Notes: generated by a model from the letters alone, not told the origin. Shown: positions 34,722 through 47,312, numbered from the stretch's first letter. The stretch: DNA of 64,000 nt from Polyporus tsugae (GCA_024305745.1 JAHRBS010000009.1:496001-560000), one strand, 5' to 3'. Made by a program: numbers and translations.

Positions 34722-37704
34722 TCACGCCCGACGAGATGCTTGAGCAATCGCGGTGTTTCGCACTTTCTGTCCGGGCGAGAGACCCCTCACGGGAATGATG
34801 CGATGCGGAGACTCCCATCCCTTCGGTACCCGGTCTCCGCTCCGATGCCTGACCGCCTTCTCCCACCCCAGATCCGTGCTGAGAGCTTTCTTGAACGCCC
34901 ACTTCATCCAAGAATGGTCTGTGATCTGGTCCGCGAGATTCCTCTCTACGGGCGTCGGTGGCGGGGGCGGGGGCGCGGGTGCGATGTCTGGCTGAGCCTC
35001 CCAATCGGCCTCATACTCAGCCAGCCTCCGTTCCTCCTCTGAAGCATCGTCCTCAAGGTTCGGCATATCGGAGACGCCGTTGGATTTGAGTGGCTTCTGT
35101 GGTGTGGGCGAGGGCGGTGGGTTACAGTCTACCCAGTCATCGTAGCGTCTGACCTTGTAAAGGGCGCAGAAACGCGCGAGTCCCTGCGCAATAACCCTGT
35201 CCAGTGAAAAGCAGACGCTGATGGGGGAGAGCGCATCGGAGTTGCGCAAAAGCTGACCCGCGCCGGAGACAATCGTGGACTTCCGCTCTCCGCAGAGGAT
35301 CAGGCCGCCGTTGATAGTGTAGCAGTCGAAGCACTCGTCGAGGAATGTTGCAACATCAGCATTGTGGGAGATGCTGGACTGGACGTAGCGGATGGCGTAG
35401 TATATCAGGATCAGGAGGAGAGACTCCAATTCGTCCGAGATATTCACTGGGCCAGGGGAGTTCAAGAGGTTGACGGACATGAATTGCCAGTTTCCCTAAA
35501 AATGCCAACTGCCGTGAGAACGGCGCAGGGACGGTGGTCTTGGGATGTCAGACGCACCGTCCTCTCTGGCCGTCGAGCTCTAGCCGGAGCATCCATCACG
35601 ATGGGCTTGGAGATTTCCCAATCCGCTAGGATGCCTTTCCAGACCAGCTTGCGAACATTGCCAACGATCTCCGCCTTGGGAAAGATGACGATGTTGTCAT
35701 CGGTAATGTCACGATGCAGGATCTTGAGACCGTCGTGTGTTGCTACGAGATGGTGCGCTGTAACAGAACAAAATGTCAGTAAGATCAGGGACGGGAGAAC
35801 AAGCGAACGTACTGGTGAGACAGTCTGATATGATCTGTGCAAGCTGCTTCCCGTTCTTAAAGTTCTTCAGTGTCATGCAAACCTCACGGACGACGAGACG
35901 GTAGTGCTTGTGGCGACGTATAAGACAGTCCGCTCGAAAATCGGGGGTGGAATCGGCCTCAGAGTCTGGCGCGTCGCTGGAATTGTCCTCGAGCTTTCTT
36001 TTCGTTCATAGTTGCGCGCCTTGAGACGTGTTCTCGCAGACGGAGGCGGGAGAAGGATTGACCTTCTTCGACTTCTGGGAGAGCGACCGGGAAGCTGGCT
36101 GAGACGATGCATCAGGTTGTGGAAGAGGGTTCTTGCGCTCCCACCACGCGGCAGTGGCCGTCCTTTGCTTTCCAACGTCTCCATGGCAGATGACGGTGGG
36201 GACACCAGGTATGTCAGGAACGACATTGATGAGCTTGAGGATGAGACCCTCCTGCTCTACGAGGTTGTAAGAGGCACGCCATGCGTCTTTCAACCACACA
36301 AAGAGATCAGTGGCGCGGTCGACAGCGATGTATCCGCGGGTCCCGCGACCTATCGCTCCATTGGCGCAGAAGACAGGTTTGCCAACCAGAAAGTCGCGCG
36401 GGGCTGAATCATCGTGCACCTGGAGCTTGTACCTGGGCCACCGTGGATCCGCGATCGACTTCGCGAATAGCTTCCGCTGGTAGTCGAAGACGACCTTGGC
36501 CACGTCCTCGCCTTCGGATTCGAGTTCGCCGGCCTGGAGAACCCGCGGGGTGCTGTCGACATCAGACTTGAGCGTAACCGCAAGGTCATCCATGTTCGAC
36601 CATTCGGCATCGCCACTTGAGAGTCGGGTTGCAGTGGGATCGAAACCAAGCTTGTCGTTAGGGAGGGTAGAGACGCGCCGCAGAAACTCGCAAAGCGGTT
36701 TCCAGTTCTCCACGTAGTCGATCGACGGGGTCACAATGACGCCAGCTCTGTCCCAGCGCAGGATGCGAAAGCGGCGTCCGATGATGAAAAGCATGAAGAT
36801 GGACACTCGCTGTTGGACCGAGAAGAGAAGGTCGACGTAGGAGGTGAGCTGTCCACGTACTGCCTTGCGGGTATACGAGGTTGCCTCGAACTGGTCCGGA
36901 GCCGGTGCGTGTGGATCATCGTCGTCATTGTCATCGTCGGCGGTCTCCTGTAGTTCAGGTGGTTCGTCCTCCGGTGACTCGTCTTCTTCGTCCTCCTCGT
37001 CACCTTTCGGGCCTGCGCCGTCCTCCTCTTCTTCGACCTCTTCCCCTCCATCCTCCTTCGGATCCTCGAAGGGGTCGCGGATGTTGCCCTTCTTGCGACT
37101 CTTGAACTCGACAGGAACGACCTGGTCAGGCCAGTGAGGACGCCCATCTTTCGGCGCATCCTTCGCGCGAAAGAAGGCGGCATCGATCTTCTGACGCATT
37201 CGGTTGAGCTTCGGCGGCGACGTATCGTCATTGGGTTGTGCGTTCTTGCCGTTCCGACGCTTCTTCGTCGACTTGTTGAACTCCGGCCGCTGGTCGCAAC
37301 GGCTAAACACCAACCCCGGTGCGAGGTTGTGCTCCTTAACGGCCTCACCCTAGTGGCTCCGTGAGGTCGCGATATATGCGTGGTTGAATCGTACTCACAA
37401 AAAGTCGAACCACTTTGGCTTCAGTCATTTTGTCTGCATCTTTCAGCGCAGCGAAGGGGTTTTCTTCCTTCGATGGGGCTCGGGAAGCTCGCCTCCTACG
37501 TTTGTGCGCACCGGGGCATGGGAGGAGTTGATCGAGGAACTCGTCGACATCTTCAGCCTGCACAGCGCGGCCGGCCAGATCCTGGACTAACTGTGCACGA
37601 AACTGTTCGAGAGAGACCGTGCCTATGGACTTGCTGAGACTGGGGGATTTGCGTGAGATGCAGGGAGACATCTCGAGCTCCCCGGTGGTGCGTGGGTCCG
37701 GCAT
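34722..37704 (-). pseudogene. FunK1 kinase, type II, broken by one in-frame TGA
   Basis: Exons 37399-37704, 35813-37349, 35558-35757 and 34722-35495 join in phase, with a nominal 938 codons. The long first exon (102 codons), the KIDAAFFRAKDAPKDGRPHW block and the linker DVATFLDECFDCYT place it in type II. A large acidic insert (Asp/Glu runs, about 36900-37060) follows. Motifs IGRGTRGYIAVD, FVWLKDAWRASY, ILHRDITDDNIVIFP, ADWEISKP and DELESLLLILIYYAIRYV are all present. A TGA at 36006-36008 lies in the variable linker just before the conserved TKRKLED and HKHYRLVVREVCM, so the frame is otherwise intact on both sides. It is either a recent pseudogene or a two-part product ending before the catalytic loop. 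Confidence 0.85.
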
Positions 37705-39051
37705 GGCTGGGGAGTGGAAGAGACTACGAGTCAGGGAGATAATGGTCGGTGGTTAGAGCGTGATACCTATGTTCATGTCTTGAGCGCTCTCTGGGGGCGA
37801 CCCGTGCTTTTGCACGATCTGGGAGAACAATGGAATCACAGCCCAACCTGTGCGAATTATTAGTGGCCCAAGGCAAAAGGAGGCGCTGACGAGCCTGGAA
37901 CCCTTGTATGATGACATGGAGTTCCGCAGTTGAACGAAACTTCTCGTGGAGGCACGATTGCTAGGCCCTTCCCCGCCAATGAAGTTCAAGAGGAAGCTAC
38001 CCACACCGCCTTTGAAAGGCAGAGACAATGGCAACGCATGATAAATTGCCAAATATGTACTGGACAGATTGTCGCAACCATGTACATGCCATGATGGTCA
38101 CGGAAGACATCGTTGGTCAACTTTGGTATCACTTTATGCTCGCAGACTGAGGGTGCTTACCACACTAAAAATCTGACGAGGTTACGCGTGCCAGGTGTGC
38201 GGGCCGACTCGGAGAACTGCATGTTGTGAGAGCAATATGCGCTGAGGCAACAGTGACCGTATCACAATGATAAATAATCGGACGTGTCATAGAACTGATA
38301 AGCGCTGGTAGCTCCATCGAGATAAGGATCATACCAACCTTCAAAGCTTCAAGGATAACCAGCTTGCTCAAGTTCACTGTTCACACGCCGGGATGCGGCG
38401 CTGAAAAGTCGGAATGATGATTCTTTGCAACTCAGGCAACACCTAATCGTCTATACGAGCTGAACAGGTACATCTCATCTACAGATCTAGATACGTTAAC
38501 AGCGAAAGGAAAATGCATCAACCTCTACTCAAGCCAGAGAGAACTAGGAGAAGGTCTAGGCCGTCTATACATGGCGAACGCTGGAGATATAAGAGCTGGG
38601 AAGGCGTTCCTATAACATAACGTACCCATTGCCGTCCATACTAGACCGAGTGGCAACGAGCGAGGATCAAATCACGGGGTAGCGTAAGCTGAGGTGTACC
38701 CAGCGGAGGGAAGGTGTTGGATACGTCTCAGGTACCGTACTAGCATGCACCTAGGTTCTGAGCGCGGGTTGCAATACCCATAGGGTGCCCTCAAATAGAG
38801 ATGGGGGAGTACGGACCCAACCGAGGACAGTCGCACGTAGGCCGTGGAGACAGGCCGGCGCCGTTCCCGCGGGGAATGTGCGTGCACGCTTGGTTTCTCC
38901 GGGGCGCATTGGAGGTCGCCACAGAGCGGTCGCGATCTTCGCGACAGCCCGGGCGCAATGCGCGTAGCGAGACGTAAAGCGAGGTAAAGGAAGCTGCACA
39001 CCGCGCATGGCGTGTTGCATCGTCGCTCTACCGGGTGCGCAAGTGCATCGG
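37705..39051. other. 1.3 kb spacer in the kinase array
   Basis: There is no gene, RNA or repeat that I can support. Short frames at 38672-39055 are GC-rich 3' flank of the kinase ending at 39052. Confidence 0.45.
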
Positions 39052-41652
39052 TCATCTCGCCTGAGCACCGAGGGCAGCTCTCTCTCTCCGCGTCTGGCTG
39101 CGCGTGCGCATTGCGTGCGTCGGAGGCCGTGCAGGGACAGACGCCTTACGGACGGGCTTGGACTTCGACGTCCGCTGCCGCTTGGCAGCGCGGTCCTCGT
39201 TGCTCGACGATTCCGCAGGACGAGGGCGTTTTCCCACCTCGGTGGCCTTCGGATTCGCGTTCGATTTCGACATCGCGTTCGGCTGCAGGTTCGTGTTCGG
39301 CTGCGAGTCCCCGCGAGATGATGACGGCGGTGGAGGTGGAGGGATACGATCGTCGTCGGACCAGCGCGGATCTTGAAGAAACTTCTCGAGGTGTGCGATC
39401 ATGAACGTGTGGTCCGCAAGCTTGCCCGCCAGCTCCCGTTCTTCCGCTGTGGGTCCTTGCTCGATTAGACTCCGCGCGGCGTGCTCGGCGTCAAGTTGTG
39501 CCACGATTTCCTCGTCGACGTGATAATCAATTTGTAGGAGGCGTCTTTGGGCAGCGGTCATCGGAGCCACGGGAGGGGGGGGAGGAGGCGGGGCGCGGGC
39601 TTGCTGACGTTCGTGGTCCATGATCTTATAATGTGCCTTGAAACTCTGGAGAGCGATAAAGAGCAGCCTGTCGAGCGGACTGAAGAACAGAAGAGGGCCA
39701 GGCGGAGAAAATGTTTCCAGGCGGCCACGGGTCTCGATGGTAGACAACCTCTGTCCCAATCGCTGGGCTCCGGAATAGCGATAGAAATAGTCCGTGATCC
39801 ACGATGAGGGGCGATCGCAAGTCGACCGGAGGTGACGCACAGCGTAGTAGACGATCACGTGGAAGAACGATTCGAGTTCGTCCGAAATCTGGACGGGCCG
39901 GGAAGGTTCCTGGAGCAGATTGATGGACATGAACTGATATGTCCCCTGATAAACGTTCAGCGGGTGTGCAAACCGTTGAGAGCGTGACGGACATACCAAG
40001 CGGTGAGCCTGTGTTGCTTTTGATGGCGCTTGCTCGCCGTCCACCGACCTCGACAACTCCCAGTCGCTGAGGATGCCCATCCAGACCAAGGAAGCGCTCC
40101 CGCTAGCTCCTCTCTGTTTGATCTTGGGGTAGATCATGATGTTCCCGCTGCTGACGTCGCAATGAAGCAAACGCGTCTGTAGGTTAGTGGCGGCTTGATA
40201 GTGAGCTACGAAGTATATCATGAGCATCGCGACCGAGACTTGTTTGTCTTAAAGCTTACTGCGTAAGGTGTCCAATACTAGGGACACCAACTGCTTGCCG
40301 TTCGCGAGGCTATCCAATGGTAGGCAAACCTCTTCTACCGCGATGCGATAGTGCGTGTGTTGCCGAAGGGGTCCGTACATGCTCGCGTCGGAACTGTCTT
40401 GGTCTTGACGCAAAGCTGAGCGATCGAGGGATGAGGAGGTGGAGCCGGGTGAGGAAGTAGACGTGTAAGGCGTACACGACCAGTCACTCGTGACCGTCAC
40501 CTGCTCCAGCACGTCGCCGTGGCAAACGAACGTCGGAACACCGTCAATCCCGGCCAAATTGAGACGTTGGAGGATGTCCCCTTCCCGGTCCGCAGCCATG
40601 TATGACATTCGCCAGACGTCCTTGAGCCACACGAAGCGACCCGTCTGGCAGTCCAGGGCGACGTAACCACGCGTCCCGCGACCCATCACACCGTCTGCGA
40701 TGAATGTAGGTTTGCCAACCAAGTAGTAGAGCGTCGCGGCCGGGGAAGACACCTCCAATCGATGACGTGGCCAGTCGACAACGAGAGATTGGCGGAACAT
40801 TGACCGGGCGTACTCGAATACGAACGGTCCTTCGATCTCGGCACCTTCGAGGTCGCGCTCAGTATGGTCGATATCGTCAACGGCCTTCCGAGCAGCAGAT
40901 TCCATTTGCAAGAACTCCGCGGTACCTGGGAGGACACAAGTGGCGCTGGGGTCGTACCCTAGGGCGACGGCGTCAAGACGGGAGACGTGCCCCAACAAAT
41001 CGCAGAGAGTGGCTTGGTCGTCGTGGTAATCGATTGCAGGGGTGAAGATGAGCCCAGCGCGGTCCCAGCGAATGAAGCGGAACTTGCGGCCGATGACGAA
41101 GAGCATGAACACGGCGACGCGATGCTGAGCGGCGAAGAGGAGCTCCACGGTGGTCGAGATGCGTTTGAGGGACAGTGCCTGGATATCCTTCACCTCATCA
41201 TCATAGTCGGATTCCGTGATGTCGAAAGGATCGGCACCGGTGGCGGGTCGTACAAACACCACAGGAATGGTCTGGTCGTTGCAAAAGAAGGGCTCATGCT
41301 TGCGCCGGCTTTCGCGCTGGAACATTGCGACGTTGACTTTGTGCCTCGCGTCTTCGCTTGCAGCGATCTCGCGTTGATAGAATTCCATCGTGGTGCCAGG
41401 AATTAGCCTGTGGGTATTCACGGCGTTGATCTGTTACGTTCATGAATCCGAGTCATCAGCCATAGGACGACTGTTCGGACGACCTTTACTTACGAAAACA
41501 TCGGCGAGTTCGTCAACGGACATATCATCCGCATTTTTCAGAGTCTTAAAGGTGTTTGATGATCTGCTTTTGCTGCGAGAGGTGCGGTTGGAGGAACCAA
41601 GGAACCGGCGGCGGAATTCGTCGATTGCTAAGTGGATCATGCGGTTCAGCAT
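39052..41652 (-). CDS. FunK1 fungal-type protein kinase, type I, with HCD in place of HRD
   Basis: Exons 41494-41652, 40260-41430, 39997-40205 and 39052-39945 join in phase to give 810 aa. The start ATG at 41652 gives a first exon of 53 codons, the same as most type I genes. Motifs are MGRGTRGYVALD, FVWLKDVWRMSY, EGDILQRLN, LLHCDVSSGNIMIYP (arginine of HRD replaced by cysteine), SDWELSRS and DELESFFHVIVYYAVRHL. The C-terminal region has a Pro run, Asn-rich repeats and a strongly basic end (AAKRQRTSKSKPVRKAS, RTRSQTRRERA), compatible with nuclear import. It is intact as a reading frame. The HCD change also occurs in the gene at 19404-22036. Confidence 0.9.
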
Positions 41653-42317
41653 AGAGGAAAGTTACAGGAGGAAGGGGGATAGCAGAAATGGGAGGTTGAG
41701 AGCAGAAGTATATGCAGGTTTTACGAGGGATTTTCTCCTTTGAGCACCGAAGGACGAAAGAAGACACAATGGTGGTTGGAGAGAGACCTGAACATCCCAA
41801 AGCGCTTGCCAAGTTGCCGTATCGGGGAGCGCGCTAATATTTATAGACGCCTGTCTCTCCAGAACGGTTAGGACGCGGCAGCTGTACAGTGATGACCGTC
41901 CTCCCCCCACGCATACAGGTCATCTATCGTCTGCCTTGGGAGACAAGGGCTCCCTCCTTGTGAAGTCAGAAGTAATTCGCCTCTATACGATGACAGATGC
42001 AGGGTGCTTCATTTCGACCTTCTTGCCCTGAAATGAGGGGTTACAGCCAGTCTAAAACAGTGCGGCGACCACCAGAACTTGACTGCCGTGCCACCAACTT
42101 ACTTCGGATCCGACACGGTGACAACCTGCAAGTTCCACAGACTCGCAGGCTTTAGGCCTCAGCCTCGGGGCGAAGGCATAAAAGCTATGCATATTTGTGC
42201 ATATTGCATGAAATCGCAAATTAACATGGTGCAATACTTGGACGTGTAACTACTACACTAGATCGAATTACAAACAAATACTTCCTTCTACCATCTCCAA
42301 TTGGTCAATATTGTTGC
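41653..42317. other. Intergenic spacer in the kinase array
   Basis: It holds the promoter of the gene starting at 41652 and the 3' flank of the last kinase gene. No further feature was seen. Confidence 0.5.
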
Positions 42318-44926
42318 TCACGCCGTCTCATCAGAGAGGAAATACGGCACAGGTTCGAGCTTTGACAACCATCCTAGAGGGACTCGGTCCGGATCTGGAT
42401 GTCTATCGGAGACTCGGACTGACCACTGCGCTGACCGAATAGTGCGCCGGAACTCGGGAATGATGAACGAGTGCCCCAACACTCTTGACGCAAGCCCCCT
42501 CTCTGCTGATGTCGGGGCCGGATGGAGTGCTCCCTGCTGAGCACCATGAACATCCTGGTGACGAGGAGCGCCGTTGCCGGCGTAGGCGCGAGAGGACTTC
42601 GCAGGGGTCTGGAAGTGTGCCTGGGCCCGTGCCAAACTCGGGTGCAGCTCAACATGTGCCTCCCAATCCAAGACTTTGTAGTGAAGGCGGAACCAACCCA
42701 AGACGGTAGACAAGAGTTCATCCAGGGGACTCTGGAAGAACACCCTCGTCTGGCCGGATCCAGGTAGGTAGTGGACGAGCTCCCCGCGATCCTTCATGAT
42801 GCTCGTCTTGCGCTCTCCGCAAAGAACCTTGCCCTTGCCTATGCCGTAGCTGTCGAAGCACTCTTCGAGGAAATTAGCGACGTGACGATTCTCTTCGATG
42901 CTGGATGAGAGGTATCGGACGGCGTAGTAGATGAGGACTAGAACCAAGGACTCGAGGTCGTCGGCGATTGATAAGCGGCTCGGGTCGGCGGAGAGCAAGT
43001 TGACGGACATGAATTGCCAAGATCCCTGTTGGAAAGTGTTGGCGAACATACTCAAGATAAGACGGCGATACTATGACTCACATTTCGTTCAGGCTGGCGT
43101 GCTATCGAGGCCTCCGCTATCGCAACCATAATCTTGGACAACTCCCAGTTGGCGAGGATGCCTCGCCATTTAACGAACTTCGCCCCCGCCTTGTTCGTGA
43201 TTATCTTGGGACATATAAGGGTACTCCTGTCCGTGATATCGCGATGCAGTCTTTTCTGATCGGGTTTCTCAAGTGCATCACGGTGGGCTGGGAAAGAAAT
43301 ATCAGCATACGTGTTCGTTTGAATGTCAAGGCGGAGATGTACCATTCAAGAAATCGAGCACGAGGGAAACTAGCTGCAGCCCGTTCTGGAATTGATCCAG
43401 AGACATGCAGACCTCCTCCGTGACCACGCGATAATGCGTCAGCTGGCGCACGGGACAATCCTTTCGAAAACCGGCGTCTGGGGGGCGTTGGCCGTCAGGG
43501 TGGGGCGCAGACTCTCCGCTCGCCTCGTCCCGGGCGTTCGGCCGAGCATGACGACGGGAAGGAGCTGCTGGCGAGGGATCAGGGTCCTTCGGGTGTTGAG
43601 CCTCCCACCACTGCGCGGTCAACGTCACTTGCTTACGCACGTCGCCGTGGCACACAAGAGTAGGAACGTTCTCCACCCCAGCGGCGTTGAAGCAGGCAAG
43701 GACGTCGCCTTCGGTCTCGACGAGGTCGTATGACGCGCGCCACGAGTCCTTGAGCCACACAAAACGGCGGTCGTCGCAGTCAAACGCGACGTAACAACGC
43801 GTGCCAGGTCCCACTAGACCGTCCGCGCGGACAACGGGCTTCCCGACGAGGAACGGGCGCGTCGTTCTGGGGGCGATATTGACGTGAAGCTTGTATCGAG
43901 GCCACTCGGGGTCTGCGATCGACTCCGCGAACATCGAGCGGACGTATTGCCAGGTGAACTTCTCTGGCACGACCTCGTCGGCGTCAAGGTCCCGCTCCTC
44001 ATGGTCGAAGTCGTACCGTGCGTCGTGGGCCACTCGGTCCATCGTCTTCCAATCCCGTCCCTCGTAGGACAGACGCGTAGCTGACGGATCGAGTCCAAGC
44101 GCAGTGTCCCCGAGATGCGAGAGCCGCCACAAGAACTCGAGCAGAGGCTCCGGGTTCTCGAAGTAGTCGACTAGCGGAGAGAAGATGACCCCAGCCCGGT
44201 CCCAGCGTAGGAGGCGGAACCGCCGGCCAATCACATACAGCATAAACAGGAACACGCGTTGCTGCATAGCGCAGACCAGCTCGCCGAAGGTCATCGCCTG
44301 CCCTCGGTTCTTCGTGCGCTCAGCGGAGTGGGGTTCGGGGTTTCCCACTTGGTCGCTGAATGGGTCCTTCGTCTCGACGCCCGGCTTGCCGCTCTTGAAC
44401 TCAGCGCCCCCCGCTTGGTCAGCCCAGTGAGGGCGTTCGTCGTCTAGTGCGTCCGCGGTCCGGAAGAACACAGCGTCGATCTTCTAGCCGGTCTCGTCTA
44501 GCTTCTTAGGGTCGGCCCTGTTCTCGCAGCTAGCCATCACAAGCCCAGGAATGAGTCCATTGCTGTTCACAGCCTCCACCTAGTGGTTGGGAAGTTCAGT
44601 TTACGTCCAACCACCCACACGAACATGGTGATACTCACGAAAAGCTCAACCACCTCCGCTTCCACGATAGTGTCTGCATGCTCAAGCTCCTGGAAGGGGT
44701 TCGTCGTCCACGTCGGCCGCTGTAGGCTTGAATTGCGGCCGGGTCGGAAGGGCAGCAGACCGTTGAGAAACTCGTACACCGAGTTCGTCCGGACGGAGCG
44801 ATTGGCGAGGTCGATCGTGGACTGCCGACGATAATGCTTGAGGGTAATCTTGCCAATGCCATTGTTGACGCTGTCGGCGGTCCGCGGATAGCACGGTGTT
44901 TCCTCCGAGTCGGGCGGCGCAATCAT
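42318..44926 (-). pseudogene. FunK1 kinase, type II, with in-frame TAG and lost catalytic residues
   Basis: Exons 44639-44926, 43343-44579, 43082-43287 and 42318-43025 join in phase, with a nominal 813 codons. The first exon is long (96 codons), the type II mark. A TAG at 44484-44486 sits where other type II copies have glutamine in Q-K-(I/V)-D-A-x-F-F, so a CAG to TAG change is likely. Further signs of lost activity are the catalytic loop RLHRDITDRSTLICP, where the asparagine is serine, and ANWELSKI, where the metal-binding aspartate of DWE is asparagine. The nucleotide-loop arginine is also changed (VGPGTRCYVAFD). The N-lobe lysine in FVWLKDSWR is kept. It is most likely a pseudogene of an already inactive kinase. 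Confidence 0.87.
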
Positions 44927-45537
44927 GGTGGTTGGAGACGCTGAGAGTTGACGTACAAACGCGCCAGTGATGGAATACTGTAAGGGAGGATGGCGGTTGG
45001 TTTGGACCTCGAGCTCGAATTCAACATCCGCTAGGCGGCGGCTCAATCTATGTTACTATTCATGGAGCACAATAGACGGTCGGGTCTGCGGTCAGTACCC
45101 AAAGCGTAGCCGTGCCTTACTGGGCCACAATGCACAGTCGCCAGCGTGCAGAAGAAAAGTAGCACTCGCCTCAAACATCGGGGGATCACAAGTAGCCACG
45201 CGCCATTATTCCGCGGTCTGTGGGTGGCCACGGAACATCTTCAGCGGTCACTTCTCGGTCCTTCAGCCGTAAACCGCATTCCACGTATGATATTCGCCGG
45301 TCAGTCACATAAATTTAATCTGTCCGGAAATGTCCCCAAGATCCACGTCTACCAGAACCTTGTCAATGTAAATTCAGTTACAGACAAGAAAACAGGCTCT
45401 TACGTGTATAGATACAAAGCAGCTCCGCCTGACCCCGAACTAGACACAGAATCCTGAGCAAGAAGACATTGTAAACGAACGCATAGACTCACGCGCACGA
45501 CCCGCTCACCTTCAAACAGCCCCAGCTTTGCCTCGTG
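44927..45537. other. Spacer between the kinase array and a DUF6534 gene
   Basis: It holds the promoter of the last kinase gene and the 3' flank of the DUF6534 gene. Short plus-strand frames (for example 45146-45457) show nothing recognisable. Confidence 0.45.
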
Positions 45538-47312
45538 TTACCTCCCCGAGGCAGGCTCTCTGGGATCGTCCTCTACCGCGTCGAGATAGAACTGGGAGTC
45601 CGGCGTGTCCACGCGATGGACAGTGACGACGGACGTGAACTGGGGTGCCGTCGTGGTCTGTAGCATGTTCCGACGGCTTGCGCTGCCCCCCACGAAGATG
45701 ACCTGTCGCGCGTTCAGGAAGCCCAGGAGGGAGTTCGTGTACACTGTCAAGTCGCCGGCGGACAATCAGCGTACTGTTGCGTCAAGGACTGCGACTCTGA
45801 TACACTGACCCTTCCCGAGTATCAGGTAGAACGACAGCCAGACGAACGAGGTCGGAGACACCACGTACTACGGGAACGACGTCAGTGGAATTCACACCAC
45901 CCAAGCGGCAGGCTTACGGAGACGAGAACCCCTATTACACATATCCTGTGGAACACATGAGACTGACGGGTACAGGAAATAATCGGTGAGGCATACGAAG
46001 AGGTCACCCCGGTATTCAGACAGTAGAACAGAAGAGAGGTCGTCAGCTTATCCGGCCTGACGTGAGGGGTCAATCATAAGTCGACGGCAACGTTGAGTAG
46101 TAACATGCCTCCCAAAACCAGCGCTCCGGCGCGCAAAGAGCAGGATCATGCTCGTCGCAATGAGGATGTCTGTTGTGAGTGCCGACGCGGTTCCTAGGTA
46201 GAAGCATATCTGCAAGGAAGATATTCAGTCCGCCAGTATACTGATATGAGGAACATGTGAAAGATACCGATAGTGCATCTTCGCCCCATGGCCGTTGTTG
46301 TACTCTGTACAATTGTCAGATGATCGGTACAGTCTCCGAAGGATTGTTACCATACCCTGCAGTAGCATATGTGACGGAAACCGCTGGTCGAAAAACAAGC
46401 TGAACACATGTCAATACAGATGGGTTCGTTAGACTTACCCATGTTGAGGAAGACCAATACAATCTATCGCAACTTAGCGGTCAATGATGAGGAAAGTGTA
46501 ATGCTACCTACGATGATAGCGGGGAACAAGCCGCGGCGACCATTCACTGGCATTTCGTCGGCAATCAGGGCATGATTGAGGTGAAGGTCTTGAATACTCA
46601 CACTTGTAAATCGAATACGCGAAGACACTGGGGTTTAGGTTGAGCACAATATCCTCATCGTGAGGATAGCGGTAGACGTACCATCTACAGAGCGTGTTGC
46701 AGGTCGACTATGACTGATGTCAGACAAGTCGGTGTCTTCGATGGAATAACGTACGGTGATGTAGATGACAACCTATCAATCGCAATAAGATATAATAGCA
46801 TAAGTCTCGGGGAAACAAGCGTTGCTTACCCCCAAAGCTCTGCATTTCATGCTTCATTAAGCTGAGAGTAGGGATCGGGGCAAGAGGAACTCACATTACG
46901 GGAGAGTAGAATTCAGAGATGTTGCTGTGGAGATCGACTATATAATCCCACGCCCCGATCGACATGAACACGGTGTGCGCGTTCTCGAGGAGGCTAACAA
47001 ACTGTTTCTGAGTAGCAGCGACGTTGCGGGGGGAAAGCGGCCTACAAGACGACGAGAATCTGGAACATTCGTCAATGGGAGGTAGGGTATGAAGACGGCA
47101 TACACCTACGAGGGCCGTGATAGCATATGGCCTTATCCCATGATAGCGATAGAAGGTCGCGACCTGCGCTATCAACACGCCGTGCAAGCTACAGATTGCT
47201 GGTGTTCAGCCCAACGGTAAGTCGGAAGAAGAGCGGCCAAGCCAACTCACAAGAGCGATATCGTGAACCCGACAAAGAAGCCCCCGAGTGTTCCACTAGG
47301 ACTGAACGCCAT
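45538..47312 (-). CDS. DUF6534-type seven-helix membrane protein
   Basis: This is a multi-exon gene read from ATG at 47312 (MAFSPSGTLGGFFVGFTISL). Family segments follow in order: LHGVLIAQVATFYRYHG, LENAHTVFMSIGAWDYIVD, VVIYIT, then WRWYVYRYP, LFPAIIV, FVWLSFYLILGK, and finally VYTNSLLGFLNARQ with a hydrophilic tail ending at a TAA at 45538-45540. The 'N-S-L-L-x-x-L-N-x-R' end of helix 7 is the same hallmark as in the gene at 9769-12164. The exons are small and several borders are uncertain. Function is unknown; the protein is expected in a membrane. The two DUF6534 genes here are clearly diverged, so they are not a local tandem copy. Confidence 0.68.

Larger units (their letters stand above)
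19404..44926 (-). repeat. Tandem array of FunK1 kinase genes (seven genes plus two relics)
   Basis: All members lie on the minus strand and share a four-exon layout with the same intron phases: a short first exon ending in (E/D)LFV or similar, a long exon with the N-lobe, an exon with the catalytic loop, and a last exon starting G-(T/N/S/R)-(Y/W/H)-Q. Two subtypes alternate. Type I genes start at 22036, 25924, 34071 and 41652. Type II genes start at 29334, 37704 and 44926. Relics lie at about 22440-22770 and 29780-30350. Confidence 0.9.

Noticed and set aside
36000..36060. Removal of the in-frame TGA of the type II kinase by an extra intron
   Set aside because: No GT donor and AG acceptor pair around the stop keeps the frame. 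The paralogues have no intron there.
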